Below are positions 1-5,838 of a DNA stretch of 5,838 nt, one piece after another. The notes beneath the pieces were generated by a model that ran no database searches, was not told the origin of the DNA, and was given only the letters and a program-made list of their open reading frames with translations. The position numbers and the translations under genes were made by a program. Position 1 is the stretch's first letter. Each line of letters starts with the position of its first letter. The stretch comes from Bacilli bacterium (lineage in GTDB: Bacteria; Bacillota; Bacilli; RF39; UBA660). The stretch covers positions 1-5,838 of the forward strand of contig JAFXSE010000020.1 of the NCBI GenBank assembly GCA_017525855.1. Direction: 5' to 3'.

Positions 1-29
1 AATCCCCAATCCCCAATCCCAATCCCCAA
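1..29. repeat. Left telomere, CCCCAAT-type repeats
   Basis: The first bases are AATCCCC (1-7), AATCCCC (8-14), a shortened AATCCC (15-20) and AATCCCC (21-27), followed by AA and then ordinary AT-rich sequence. This is the C-rich strand reading 5' to 3' into the chromosome, as at a native left end. The opposite end of the window carries the complementary G-rich unit, so both ends are telomeric. The 7-base unit differs from the CCCCAA of Tetrahymena and the CCCCAAAA of Oxytricha/Euplotes. The 6-base third unit could be telomerase slippage or a base-call error in a C run. Confidence 0.93.
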
Positions 30-34
30 AATAT

Positions 35-50
35 TAATAATAATAATAAT
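35..50. repeat. (TAA)n microsatellite
   Basis: Five consecutive TAA units plus one extra T lie just inside the left telomere. This is simple sequence in the subtelomeric spacer with no evident function. Confidence 0.8.
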
Positions 51-180
51 ATATAGTTTATATATTATATTATCCAAAAAAATTAATTATTTAATAAAAA
101 TTAATTAAAAAAATAATTAAAATTAATGAAGTTAGTAAATTAGTTTTTTAAAAATTATATAGAACCAATTCATAATAAGA

Positions 181-195
181 AATAATAATAATAAT
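181..195. repeat. (AAT)n microsatellite
   Basis: Five consecutive AAT units lie in the 3' flank of the gene, similar to the run at 35-50. It is probably neutral simple sequence. Confidence 0.8.
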
Positions 196-239
196 ATGTT
201 TCAATAATATTTAGTATGGGAGTTAATATTATTAATGTT

Positions 240-248
240 CTATTTCTA
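240..248 (-). other. Tandem in-frame stop codons TAG-AAA-TAG
   Basis: On the gene's strand the last sense codon (GAT, Asp1813) is followed by TAG (248-246), AAA and a second in-frame TAG (242-240). Together with an in-frame TAA three codons upstream of the ATG, and none of the three stops across 1813 codons, this supports TAG and TAA being true stops in this organism. Confidence 0.85.
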
Positions 249-3200
249 ATCCAATAATTTGCTTAATTTGAAGAGTTTCTCGCTTTTATATTTGAATCCA
301 AGGAATCTTAAGCCAGTTTGGATTAGGGCTACTAAAACAGAGAGGATTTGCATGAGGATAATGAGGAAAATACTAGATTTAATCCAATCCCCTTGAGTAT
401 GGGGATAAACATAGTTGAAGCATAATAAATAGAGCATTAATAATATAAATAAAACAAGAACAAAAATAATAAACGCTATATATCTTATAACAATTTCTTT
501 ACTCAATTTGGTTATTTGAACCTTCAAATTTACAATATTTTTTTTTTCTCTGTTAAATATGCCTTTCATTTTCTTTTCTTGGACAAAGAATAAATCTATA
601 ATTACACCTATAATGACACCAACAACAGCTGAATATATATATCTAGTAATTGATCTTGGGAAGAATCCAAAAAAGGAATCTTCCCCTTCGATGTGATATA
701 TTTCACTAATAGCATCATCACCATAGAATAAACCATTAATGACCATATATAAAATAAGAGTAAGTAAAAATAGAACAATTTTTAAAGATTGAGGGCGGAA
801 ATTATCATGTACATTAAATGTATTCACGAAAAGTTGTTTATCATTTAAAGCTTCTAAGAAATATTCTTTGAAAGTTCTTTTATCTTGTAACATTATGTCC
901 TCGAATTCTTGGTCATCAATATTTGGAGCTAAATATTCTTTAAAGTCTTCTTTTTCACTTTGATCTAAATGATTAGTGTCTTTTCCACCTTTGTTTATAG
1001 CATTTAATTTATTTTCAATTTTATGATTAGAAAGTACTTCTTTTGAATTATTTACTTTATTTAATAATAAAACATCTCCTTTTTGTTCAATACTATCATC
1101 TTTTTGCTCTTTGAAATCTACCTTACTATTTTGTTTATTTTGATTCTTTGCTTTGCTATCATTCACTTTATCATCGATACTATTAATCAATATATTTGAT
1201 TTTTTTTCTTCTTCTTCAGGTGATATCTCATTCAAGTAATTAATATAAGAAGTTGTTTTATCTATTATATACTTTTTCATTATATCCATATCTTTATAAT
1301 AGAAAATAAGTCCCATGAAAATAACTATTACAATACAGAAAAGCATGAGGAATCCTCCTACAGAACTACCGAATTTTTTAAAACAATATTTCATACATTT
1401 TAGTACTTGAATATTACTGCTTGAAATTATTTCGAATACTTCATTTAAATATTCAATATCTGATACTAAGCCTGCTGTAGATATATCGCTAAATGTGCAT
1501 GAGCATATAGCTTTCATCGTAGTTAAATTTACACCTTTACTTTGACATCCTGCATCACATAAAGATACATTTGGATAAAATGTTTCAAGTCTATCTTCCA
1601 AGGTAATATCTCTATCTATTGGAGAATCAAATTCGTAACAAATATCAGTATAAAATGCCCCTGAAGAATCGAATATATCAATATTTTGATCAGTTAAAAA
1701 TATCATTGATTCATAATCAATTCCTGATTCTTCTAAAATTTCTAAAACACTTTCTTCTACGACGATTTCTTCATCTTTGCAAATGGTGGCGGCATCTAAT
1801 TTAGTTCCATCTAATGGACTATATAAAGAATAACTTGAAGAAGTACGCCCTGTTTTTACATCTAATTTTTTTAAAAGGACTACTATAAGAGAATTATTTA
1901 ATAATCCCGATTCATTTTGAACTTTCCTGTAGCAATCACCAAAGTCAACTACGGCGAAATTAAGATTCAATTCAGTAAGGCAGCTTTTATCCACATAAAT
2001 AAGAATTCCATATTCTGAACTATTAAATTCAGAAACATGTTTATCTGTATAATAAAATTCTTCATAATAATTACTTACTAAAGTGTCCAATCCACCAGTA
2101 TCATCAAAGTTTTTTAATGATGTTTCTTTTTTACTCCAAGTACATCGGCTTTCATCAACATTTTCTGCTATACAAATACCATTAGCATCTGGTATTAGTC
2201 CAGTTGGGCATTCAATGACACAATTACCGTTATAAGTATTAACATAAACATCATCATTTGAGCATTTATCTATACATTGATTCTTTGTAGGAATATAATA
2301 TTTATAATTTTTTGGGCATGTTGGACCAGGAGTACAAGTATAAGTACCAGCTGCGCTAAAAAAGTAAGAATATGTGCATTCAGAAACACAATTATAATTT
2401 TCTCTTCTTCCATCTAAAGGATGCTTTATATATCCAACACCACATTCCATGCAATTATTTTCACTGCTTGAGCCACCTCTTTTACAATATTTGCAATTTT
2501 CATGGCAAGGAATAAACATATCAGAACGAGTATCATAATATAGTCCTTCATATTGACCATCTTTATCCATACATTTGGAATAATCTATCATATTATTTCT
2601 ATATAAAGGAGCTGTATTATTTTGGCAAGAAGTTGGACCTGATTCATCTGCAACTTGTGATGCTGGCCTTAAATAAATATATTTTAGTATCTTATTTTCG
2701 CTGTCTTCATCAACAGTGATATCTTCTTTTTCTGATAAAGCTTCTTGTCCACATATAGATTCAAAATTGGTTTTTAATCCAGAATCAGGATTATACAATA
2801 AATAACCTTTTTCAGCAATTAAATTACTAGTATCTTCTATATATACTACTATTAATGGATCTCCACTTATAACAGTTTTTTGAACTTTAGTATAGCATGT
2901 ATCTTCTAAAGGTAATCCTTGGGTTTGATTAGCAGTTTCATTTCTTGCTACATCTTTTTCCTGCAGACGCCTATTGGTAGTATACCTTAAATCAGGAATA
3001 TCTAATCCAAGTTGTTTTACACAATCAAAATCCATGAATATAACCATGTTATAATTGGCATTTGTTACTCTAGTTAAACGTTTATGGGTATATTGAATAT
3101 ATTCATCTCTGTATCCTCTTGCGTAGGAGTTAATCATACTTGCACTATAAAGAGTTGATAAAGTTTCAGTTTTAGTTCCCAATGCACATTCATCTGTGTT

Positions 3201-5687
3201 AGCTGATTTACAAAGATTATTTGTGTCATCAGGAATATAACCATTTGGGCATTCTTCAATACAATTACCATTATATAAATAAATTAATGGAGCTTCTTCT
3301 TTACATGAAGAAACACATTTTTGCTTTTCTGATATATAAATTGGTTTATCAGAAGGGCAAACAGGAGTACTTGTGCATTTATATTGGCCTGAATCTGTGT
3401 AATAATAACTATAAGCACAACTAGTTACACAATTAAAAGTAGTTGCTGAATCTTTTGTTCCCGGTTTTTTCATAAGATTATAATCACATGCTGTGCATTT
3501 ATGGTCATTTATATCACCTAATTCATTACAATATCTACAAGTTTCATAACAAGGTAAAAATGCTTTTTCTCTATTACTAAAGTATAATCTTTCAACTTTG
3601 GCATCTTTTAGACGGCAATCATAGTATTCTTCTCTTCCTCCAATTTCCATAATAGGATAATAGTTATTATTTGTATCACAAAATATACATTTTTCCAACT
3701 TTTTACTTTCTTCGTTGCATATTAAACATTTTTCATCACAACCTTCAGCCTTTGCTAGATCTTTTGCATATAATACTTCAGAAGTTATATTTTTTTCAGG
3801 AGTACTATATAGCCACTCTCTCATAGCATTAACAATATCAATATCTCTATGAACTCTTGAATATTCACCAATAATCCAATTTTCTCCATCTCCACAATCA
3901 TATCCAGTTGAATATGGATAGAAAGCTCTTTTAAAAGGAAGGTCTGTTGTAGATTGTAGACAAGATTCAGAAGCACAAAAAGATTTTTCTGATTTTCCAT
4001 CTGGGACACCATTTACACTATCTATTGAATAAGAAGTAAATATAAGTTTAAGGGTATAATTAAATTTTGGGTGAAGGAACAAATCATTTATTAAAATATT
4101 TTTATGCCCTTCTTTATCTTTACTTCTAATATAAATATTATAATCGTCATGGGCCATATTAATATCATCGGAATACTCCAAGCTTACAGCCCATCTTTTA
4201 ACATCAAATAACAATTCCTCATCCTTTTCTGCATAGCATGTAGGAGCATAACTTTCAATATAATCATCATATGCTAGACAACCTTTAAACCAATATTTTA
4301 TTTGAAAAATTTCTGATTCTTTGAAACCCTCTTTTTTCAAAAGATCAATAAAATAAATTCCAAAATCTAAAATAGTTTCGTCTTCATTACACATAGCAAT
4401 ATCAGGTTTTAAACCTTCAATGATAAAAATAACCATAAAATCGAGAGGCAATTTACCGCCTAGATAATCTTTTACATATCTCAAGATTTTTGCTAAAGAA
4501 AAATTTGGAATATGTCTAATATTTGCTATAGCTACTCCTGAGCAACCTATACTTAATAAATCAACAATATAAGTAGCAATCCTTCTTTGAACATATTCTT
4601 TTTCAGTATTTAGATCTTGTAAGCCAGCAAGAGCACCATAACAAAGTTGTTCTGGATCATTCCAATTAGTAATTCCTCTTCCACAATGAAAATCAGAAGG
4701 GAAATAAGGAACAGAAGGATATTCATTTGCAGGAGGTTTATTTGTGTAATAATTATTACTTATTTGACCAGCTTTAGTATAAAAAGGGGAACCACCGCTT
4801 CCAGCCTTAGGACCCCAAGTTCCACAAGTATCAGAATAATGAATTGGGTTCATATCATTTGAATCTCCGGTCATATGATTAACTACTATTTCAGCATAAA
4901 CTCTAACATTAACGGCACGACATCGAGTAATAATTTTTCTTAATTGCTTTTCGTTTCCAGATCTACAGTCATATTTAAAAGAAGCAACTTGAGTTCCATA
5001 CCACCAAGGATTTAGTGTAGCTCCCTCAGTCATTGTATCTGACAATAAACTTTCATAAGGTGAGAATATTTTAACGCCTAAATATCCAGCTACTCCTAGA
5101 AATTCACATTCTTCTCCAACATCTTCCATTGACCATCCAAAAAGTTCAACAATAGAGCCTCTTTGACCATCTTCATATTCTGGAGGGGTATTGACTTCTA
5201 TGACATCCCATAAAAAATATACATCTTGTAAAGTAAGACTTACAACTTCATTTCCTGTTTTCATGTTGATAATCCTGCATGAAGATGACAAACCGTTAGG
5301 ATAAGAATCATCTCTTGAATTTACTGAAATTTCATTACTTTCTTGCTCTTCGAAATCTCCGAAAGTATAGTAAATAGTATAGTCAACACCTTCTTCTCCT
5401 AAGTCTGGATTAACTTTTGCGTTGAATTTCACAGTACAACGAGTTTTGGCAGCATTGTAAGATAATTCTATCCAACCTACTAAATATCTCATATCTTGGA
5501 AGGTAGACTGGTAATTCCCTAAGGCATCGTTTCTTGGAGGAGTTTGATAAGCATAAGCATCATATTCAGCTGGGACTTCTGCTTCTGATTCTATTGTGTC
5601 ACATCCAAATACATCAATAACGGTACATGTATCTGAAAAACTCTTTGATATAAGTAAGGTCAAAATAATCAGGGAAAGTCTTTTCAT
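246..5687 (-). CDS. Multi-domain surface protein: GH13 pseudo-amylase head, Cys-rich repeats, 5-TM tail
   Basis: A single uninterrupted 1813-residue reading frame fills the chromosome. The start is the ATG at 5687-5685: it has A at -3, an in-frame TAA lies three codons upstream, and it begins a clean signal peptide. In order the protein has a signal peptide (1-18), an unrecognised N-terminal domain (19-165), a GH13 alpha-amylase-like domain (about 166-625), Cys-rich repeats (650-1331), a juxtamembrane Cys module (1332-1442), TM1 (about 1443-1464), a charged Lys/Glu/Asp/Asn-rich stretch (1465-1635), and TM2-TM5 (about 1636-1655, 1684-1701, 1736-1757, 1771-1791). Charge distribution fits an extracellular N-terminus and a cytosolic C-terminus. 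At least nine N-glycosylation sequons (for example N543, N633, N916, N920, N1222, N1258, N1373, N1387) lie on the predicted outer side. Two of the three amylase catalytic residues are replaced, so hydrolysis is unlikely. A role in binding starch or glucan at the surface or phagosome is inference. Confidence 0.9.
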   Translation of the reverse strand: MKRLSLIILTLLISKSFSDTCTVIDVFGCDTIESEAEVPAEYDAYAYQTPPRNDALGNYQSTFQDMRYLVGWIELSYNAAKTRCTVKFNAKVNPDLGEEGVDYTIYYTFGDFEEQESNEISVNSRDDSYPNGLSSSCRIINMKTGNEVVSLTLQDVYFLWDVIEVNTPPEYEDGQRGSIVELFGWSMEDVGEECEFLGVAGYLGVKIFSPYESLLSDTMTEGATLNPWWYGTQVASFKYDCRSGNEKQLRKIITRCRAVNVRVYAEIVVNHMTGDSNDMNPIHYSDTCGTWGPKAGSGGSPFYTKAGQISNNYYTNKPPANEYPSVPYFPSDFHCGRGITNWNDPEQLCYGALAGLQDLNTEKEYVQRRIATYIVDLLSIGCSGVAIANIRHIPNFSLAKILRYVKDYLGGKLPLDFMVIFIIEGLKPDIAMCNEDETILDFGIYFIDLLKKEGFKESEIFQIKYWFKGCLAYDDYIESYAPTCYAEKDEELLFDVKRWAVSLEYSDDINMAHDDYNIYIRSKDKEGHKNILINDLFLHPKFNYTLKLIFTSYSIDSVNGVPDGKSEKSFCASESCLQSTTDLPFKRAFYPYSTGYDCGDGENWIIGEYSRVHRDIDIVNAMREWLYSTPEKNITSEVLYAKDLAKAEGCDEKCLICNEESKKLEKCIFCDTNNNYYPIMEIGGREEYYDCRLKDAKVERLYFSNREKAFLPCYETCRYCNELGDINDHKCTACDYNLMKKPGTKDSATTFNCVTSCAYSYYYTDSGQYKCTSTPVCPSDKPIYISEKQKCVSSCKEEAPLIYLYNGNCIEECPNGYIPDDTNNLCKSANTDECALGTKTETLSTLYSASMINSYARGYRDEYIQYTHKRLTRVTNANYNMVIFMDFDCVKQLGLDIPDLRYTTNRRLQEKDVARNETANQTQGLPLEDTCYTKVQKTVISGDPLIVVYIEDTSNLIAEKGYLLYNPDSGLKTNFESICGQEALSEKEDITVDEDSENKILKYIYLRPASQVADESGPTSCQNNTAPLYRNNMIDYSKCMDKDGQYEGLYYDTRSDMFIPCHENCKYCKRGGSSSENNCMECGVGYIKHPLDGRRENYNCVSECTYSYFFSAAGTYTCTPGPTCPKNYKYYIPTKNQCIDKCSNDDVYVNTYNGNCVIECPTGLIPDANGICIAENVDESRCTWSKKETSLKNFDDTGGLDTLVSNYYEEFYYTDKHVSEFNSSEYGILIYVDKSCLTELNLNFAVVDFGDCYRKVQNESGLLNNSLIVVLLKKLDVKTGRTSSSYSLYSPLDGTKLDAATICKDEEIVVEESVLEILEESGIDYESMIFLTDQNIDIFDSSGAFYTDICYEFDSPIDRDITLEDRLETFYPNVSLCDAGCQSKGVNLTTMKAICSCTFSDISTAGLVSDIEYLNEVFEIISSSNIQVLKCMKYCFKKFGSSVGGFLMLFCIVIVIFMGLIFYYKDMDIMKKYIIDKTTSYINYLNEISPEEEEKKSNILINSIDDKVNDSKAKNQNKQNSKVDFKEQKDDSIEQKGDVLLLNKVNNSKEVLSNHKIENKLNAINKGGKDTNHLDQSEKEDFKEYLAPNIDDQEFEDIMLQDKRTFKEYFLEALNDKQLFVNTFNVHDNFRPQSLKIVLFLLTLILYMVINGLFYGDDAISEIYHIEGEDSFFGFFPRSITRYIYSAVVGVIIGVIIDLFFVQEKKMKGIFNREKKNIVNLKVQITKLSKEIVIRYIAFIIFVLVLFILLMLYLLCFNYVYPHTQGDWIKSSIFLIILMQILSVLVALIQTGLRFLGFKYKSEKLFKLSKLLD
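249..1361 (-). other. Five-helix membrane tail with charged cytosolic loop (residues 1443-1813)
   Basis: TM1 spans about 1443-1464. A hydrophilic stretch (1465-1635), rich in Lys, Glu, Asp and Asn and probably disordered at 1490-1585, ends in a DKRTFKEYFLEAL segment that leads into TM2 (about 1636-1655). TM3 (about 1684-1701), TM4 (about 1736-1757) and TM5 (about 1771-1791) follow. The TM2-TM3 loop is acidic (outside), while the TM3-TM4 loop and the C-terminus are Lys-rich (inside), consistent with the positive-inside rule. The tail is similar to C-terminal regions I recall in protist surface proteins; no transporter or channel signature is visible. Confidence 0.8.
1362..1694 (-). other. Juxtamembrane Cys module (residues 1332-1442)
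   Basis: It begins with TDQNIDIFD and contains FYTDICYEFDSPIDRDI (1345-1361), FYPNVSLCDAGC (1370-1381) and KGVNLTTMKAICSC (1384-1397), with sequons N1373 and N1387. It links copy B to the first membrane helix. I recall near-identical wording in other ciliate multi-domain membrane proteins, so this module and the tail probably travel as one unit. Confidence 0.7.
1695..2549 (-). repeat. Large protein repeat, copy B (residues 1047-1331)
   Basis: This is the second copy: IPCHENCKYC, CMEC, YNCVSEC, CTPGPTCP and YNGNCVIECP in the Cys-rich half, then CTWSKKETS, ILIYVDKSCLTELNLN, DFGDCYRKVQ, SLIVVLLKK, YSLYSP and TICKDEEI. The first 15 positions align with copy A without gaps (Glu1047 with Glu699, Cys1061 with Cys713). 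This Cys-rich plus alpha/beta unit resembles modules I recall in many ciliate and other protist surface proteins; its function is unknown to me. Confidence 0.85.
2670..3593 (-). repeat. Large protein repeat, copy A (residues 699-1006)
   Basis: This is the first copy of a two-fold internal duplication. It opens with a Cys-rich half (LPCYETCRYC, then CTAC, FNCVTSC, a CTSTPVCP motif, YNGNCIEECP), followed by a mixed alpha/beta half with the landmarks CALGTKTET, MVIFMDFDCVKQLGLDIPDL, CYTKVQ, PLIVVYIED, YLLYNP and SICG. The same landmarks occur in the same order in copy B. Relative to B it has an insertion of about 26 residues at 902-927 carrying the sequons N916 and N920. Confidence 0.85.
3612..3740 (-). 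other. Partial Cys-rich repeat (residues 650-692)
   Basis: The pattern Cys650-x3-Cys-x2-Cys, then Cys-x2-Cys and a Tyr-Asp-Cys end, matches the opening of the two full repeats that follow (starting at Cys713 and Cys1061). It looks like a truncated third copy directly after the amylase-like domain. The spacing is of the furin-like / growth-factor-receptor Cys-rich type. Confidence 0.65.
3813..5192 (-). other. GH13 alpha-amylase-like domain, probable pseudoenzyme (residues ~166-625)
   Basis: Similarity to animal-type (GH13_24-like) alpha-amylase is clear along the barrel. SIVELFGW and EECEFLG match the SIVHLFEW and ECERYL start, and NPWW (226-229) matches the subsite Trp pair. RSGNE, TRC and VYAEIVVNHM (263-272) cover region I, with Asn270 and His271 conserved and the Asp replaced by Glu266. 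LAGLQDL (353-359) keeps the calcium-ligand Asp as Asp358. Region II (381-392) aligns without gaps but reads Ala386 for the chloride-binding Arg and Ala388 for the nucleophile Asp, with His392 kept. Region III (417-427) has Phe421 for the acid/base Glu. Region IV (500-510) keeps only Asp508. The last barrel helix (about 598-625) is present, but the usual C-terminal beta domain is missing and the Cys-rich region begins instead. Fold assignment is confident; loss of activity rests on hand alignment. Confidence 0.85.
5193..5633 (-). other. Unrecognised N-terminal luminal domain (residues 19-165)
   Basis: About 147 residues precede the amylase-like fold, where animal alpha-amylases start almost directly with the barrel. 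It contains four Cys (21, 29, 84, 137), which could pair, alternating hydrophobic stretches suggestive of beta strands (around 67-92 and 102-108), and many acidic residues. It could be a beta-sandwich, for example a carbohydrate-binding module, but I recognise no family signature and do not assign one. Confidence 0.5.
5634..5687 (-). other. Signal peptide (residues 1-18)
   Basis: The N-terminus is MKRLSLIILTLLISKSFS: two basic residues, a hydrophobic core rich in Leu and Ile, then a small polar end, with likely cleavage after Ser18 ahead of Asp-Thr-Cys. This directs the protein to the secretory pathway and places the amylase-like and Cys-rich parts outside the cell or in a vesicle lumen. Confidence 0.88.
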
Positions 5688-5831
5688 TTTTGATTAAAAA
5701 AAATCTTTCAAAAATATATTAAATTATTAAAAAATAATTATTTTTCTTTATTATAATTAAATTTTGCTGTGATTGAATATTTAATTTAAATTTATTAATT
5801 TTTTTAAATTGTAATTAATAAAAATATAATT
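5688..5831 (-). promoter_or_regulatory. 5' flank: compact promoter and 5' leader
   Basis: Only 144 bases separate the ATG from the right telomere, so the promoter, transcription start and 5' UTR must all fit here. The sequence is nearly all A and T. It holds an in-frame TAA at 5696-5694 (gene strand) and a 16-base perfect palindrome AAAAATAATTATTTTT at 5730-5745. No recognisable promoter element can be fixed in such biased sequence. A replication origin may also lie here or in the other flank. Confidence 0.55.
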
Positions 5832-5838
5832 GGGGATT
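5832..5838. repeat. Right telomere, single GGGGATT unit
   Basis: The last seven bases are GGGGATT, the exact reverse complement of the AATCCCC units at the left end, and G-rich at the 3' end as expected of a right telomere. Only one unit is present, so the assembly or trimming stopped just inside the telomere; the preceding TT could belong to a partial unit. Confidence 0.85.

Larger units (their letters stand above)
30..245 (-). other. 3' flank / 3' UTR and subtelomeric spacer
   Basis: This is 216 bases between the telomere and the stop codon of the only gene. It is almost entirely A and T and contains two AAT/TAA microsatellites plus several short AT palindromes built around TTAATTAA. It must contain the 3' UTR and polyadenylation site of the gene, but I find no AATAAA on the gene's strand. 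No ORF, tRNA or structured RNA is visible. A second in-frame TAG (240-242 on the gene's strand) follows the first stop after one AAA codon, which backs up termination. Confidence 0.7.

Noticed and set aside
1..27. Left-end repeats as a CRISPR or satellite array
   Set aside because: The G/C-strand asymmetry, the terminal position and the matching complementary unit at the other end identify them as telomeres.
61..130. AT palindromes (TTAATTAA-type) as a terminator or replication origin
   Set aside because: Short AT palindromes are expected by chance in nearly pure A/T sequence, and no GC-containing stem or conserved element is present.
249..782. TM2-TM5 as an ion channel or transporter
   Set aside because: There are four hydrophobic helices, but I see no pore, selectivity-filter or transporter signature; a membrane anchor of unknown function is the most that can be supported.
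1619..1804. 61-codon plus-strand ORF
   Set aside because: It lies antisense within the strongly supported coding region and has no recognisable domain; it reads as a low-complexity shadow of the Cys-repeat gene.
2907..2986. 80-base GT...TTTAG intron within the repeat-A insertion
   Set aside because: Removing it would shift the reading frame, while the frame is continuous and encodes conserved sequence on both sides.
3221..3424. 67-codon plus-strand ORF
   Set aside because: Antisense to the Cys-rich repeat A. Its His/Tyr/Leu-rich composition is what the reverse of this AT-rich coding sequence would give, with no independent evidence of a gene.
3821..4012. 63-codon minus-strand ORF in another frame
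   Set aside because: It overlaps the end of the GH13 domain in a different frame and shows no similarity to anything; a frame shadow.
4647..4862. 71-codon plus-strand ORF
   Set aside because: Antisense to the conserved barrel segment of the amylase-like domain; Ile/Arg/Ser-rich with no domain.

Overview
The window looks like one complete, gene-sized macronuclear chromosome (nanochromosome) of a ciliate. It opens with C-rich telomeric repeats (unit AATCCCC, equivalent to CCCCAAT) and closes with the complementary G-rich unit GGGGATT in the orientation expected of a chromosome end. Between the two ends lies a single very long intron-less reading frame with short, extremely A+T-rich flanks. The frame reads through 1813 codons with no in-frame TAA, TAG or TGA, and it has in-frame stops just outside both ends. 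That fits the standard genetic code and argues against the reassigned-stop codes of Tetrahymena, Paramecium, Oxytricha or Euplotes. A CCCCAAT-type telomere plus the standard code and a starch-related domain points to a litostome ciliate, possibly a rumen trichostome such as an Entodinium relative. The ciliate assignment is strong; the rumen/litostome assignment is an inference from memory.

Layout: left telomere (1-29); A/T-rich 3' flank (30-245); one minus-strand gene (5687 down to 246); A/T-rich 5' flank carrying the promoter and leader (5688-5831); right telomere (about 5832-5838). The flanks hold only AT-rich simple sequence; I see no second gene or RNA gene.

The gene encodes a predicted multi-domain cell-surface protein. 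In order it has a signal peptide (1-18), an unrecognised N-terminal domain (19-165), an alpha-amylase-like GH13 (beta/alpha)8 domain (about 166-625), and a cysteine-rich region built of one partial and two long tandem repeats (650-1331). A juxtamembrane Cys module (1332-1442) follows, then a first transmembrane helix, a charged cytosolic stretch of about 170 residues, and four further transmembrane helices near the C-terminus. The Cys-rich plus membrane half resembles a module I recall in many ciliate and other protist surface proteins. The amylase-like head is the distinctive part.

The main discovery candidate is that the GH13 head appears to be a pseudoenzyme. The fold, the aromatic sugar platform and the calcium ligands are well preserved. 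By ungapped alignment of the conserved regions to animal pancreatic alpha-amylase, however, the catalytic nucleophile Asp is Ala388, its partner Arg is Ala386, and the acid/base Glu is Phe421. A membrane-anchored, catalytically dead amylase suggests a starch or glucan receptor, or a scaffold comparable in logic to the SLC3 (4F2hc/rBAT) amylase-like ancillary proteins, rather than a digestive enzyme.
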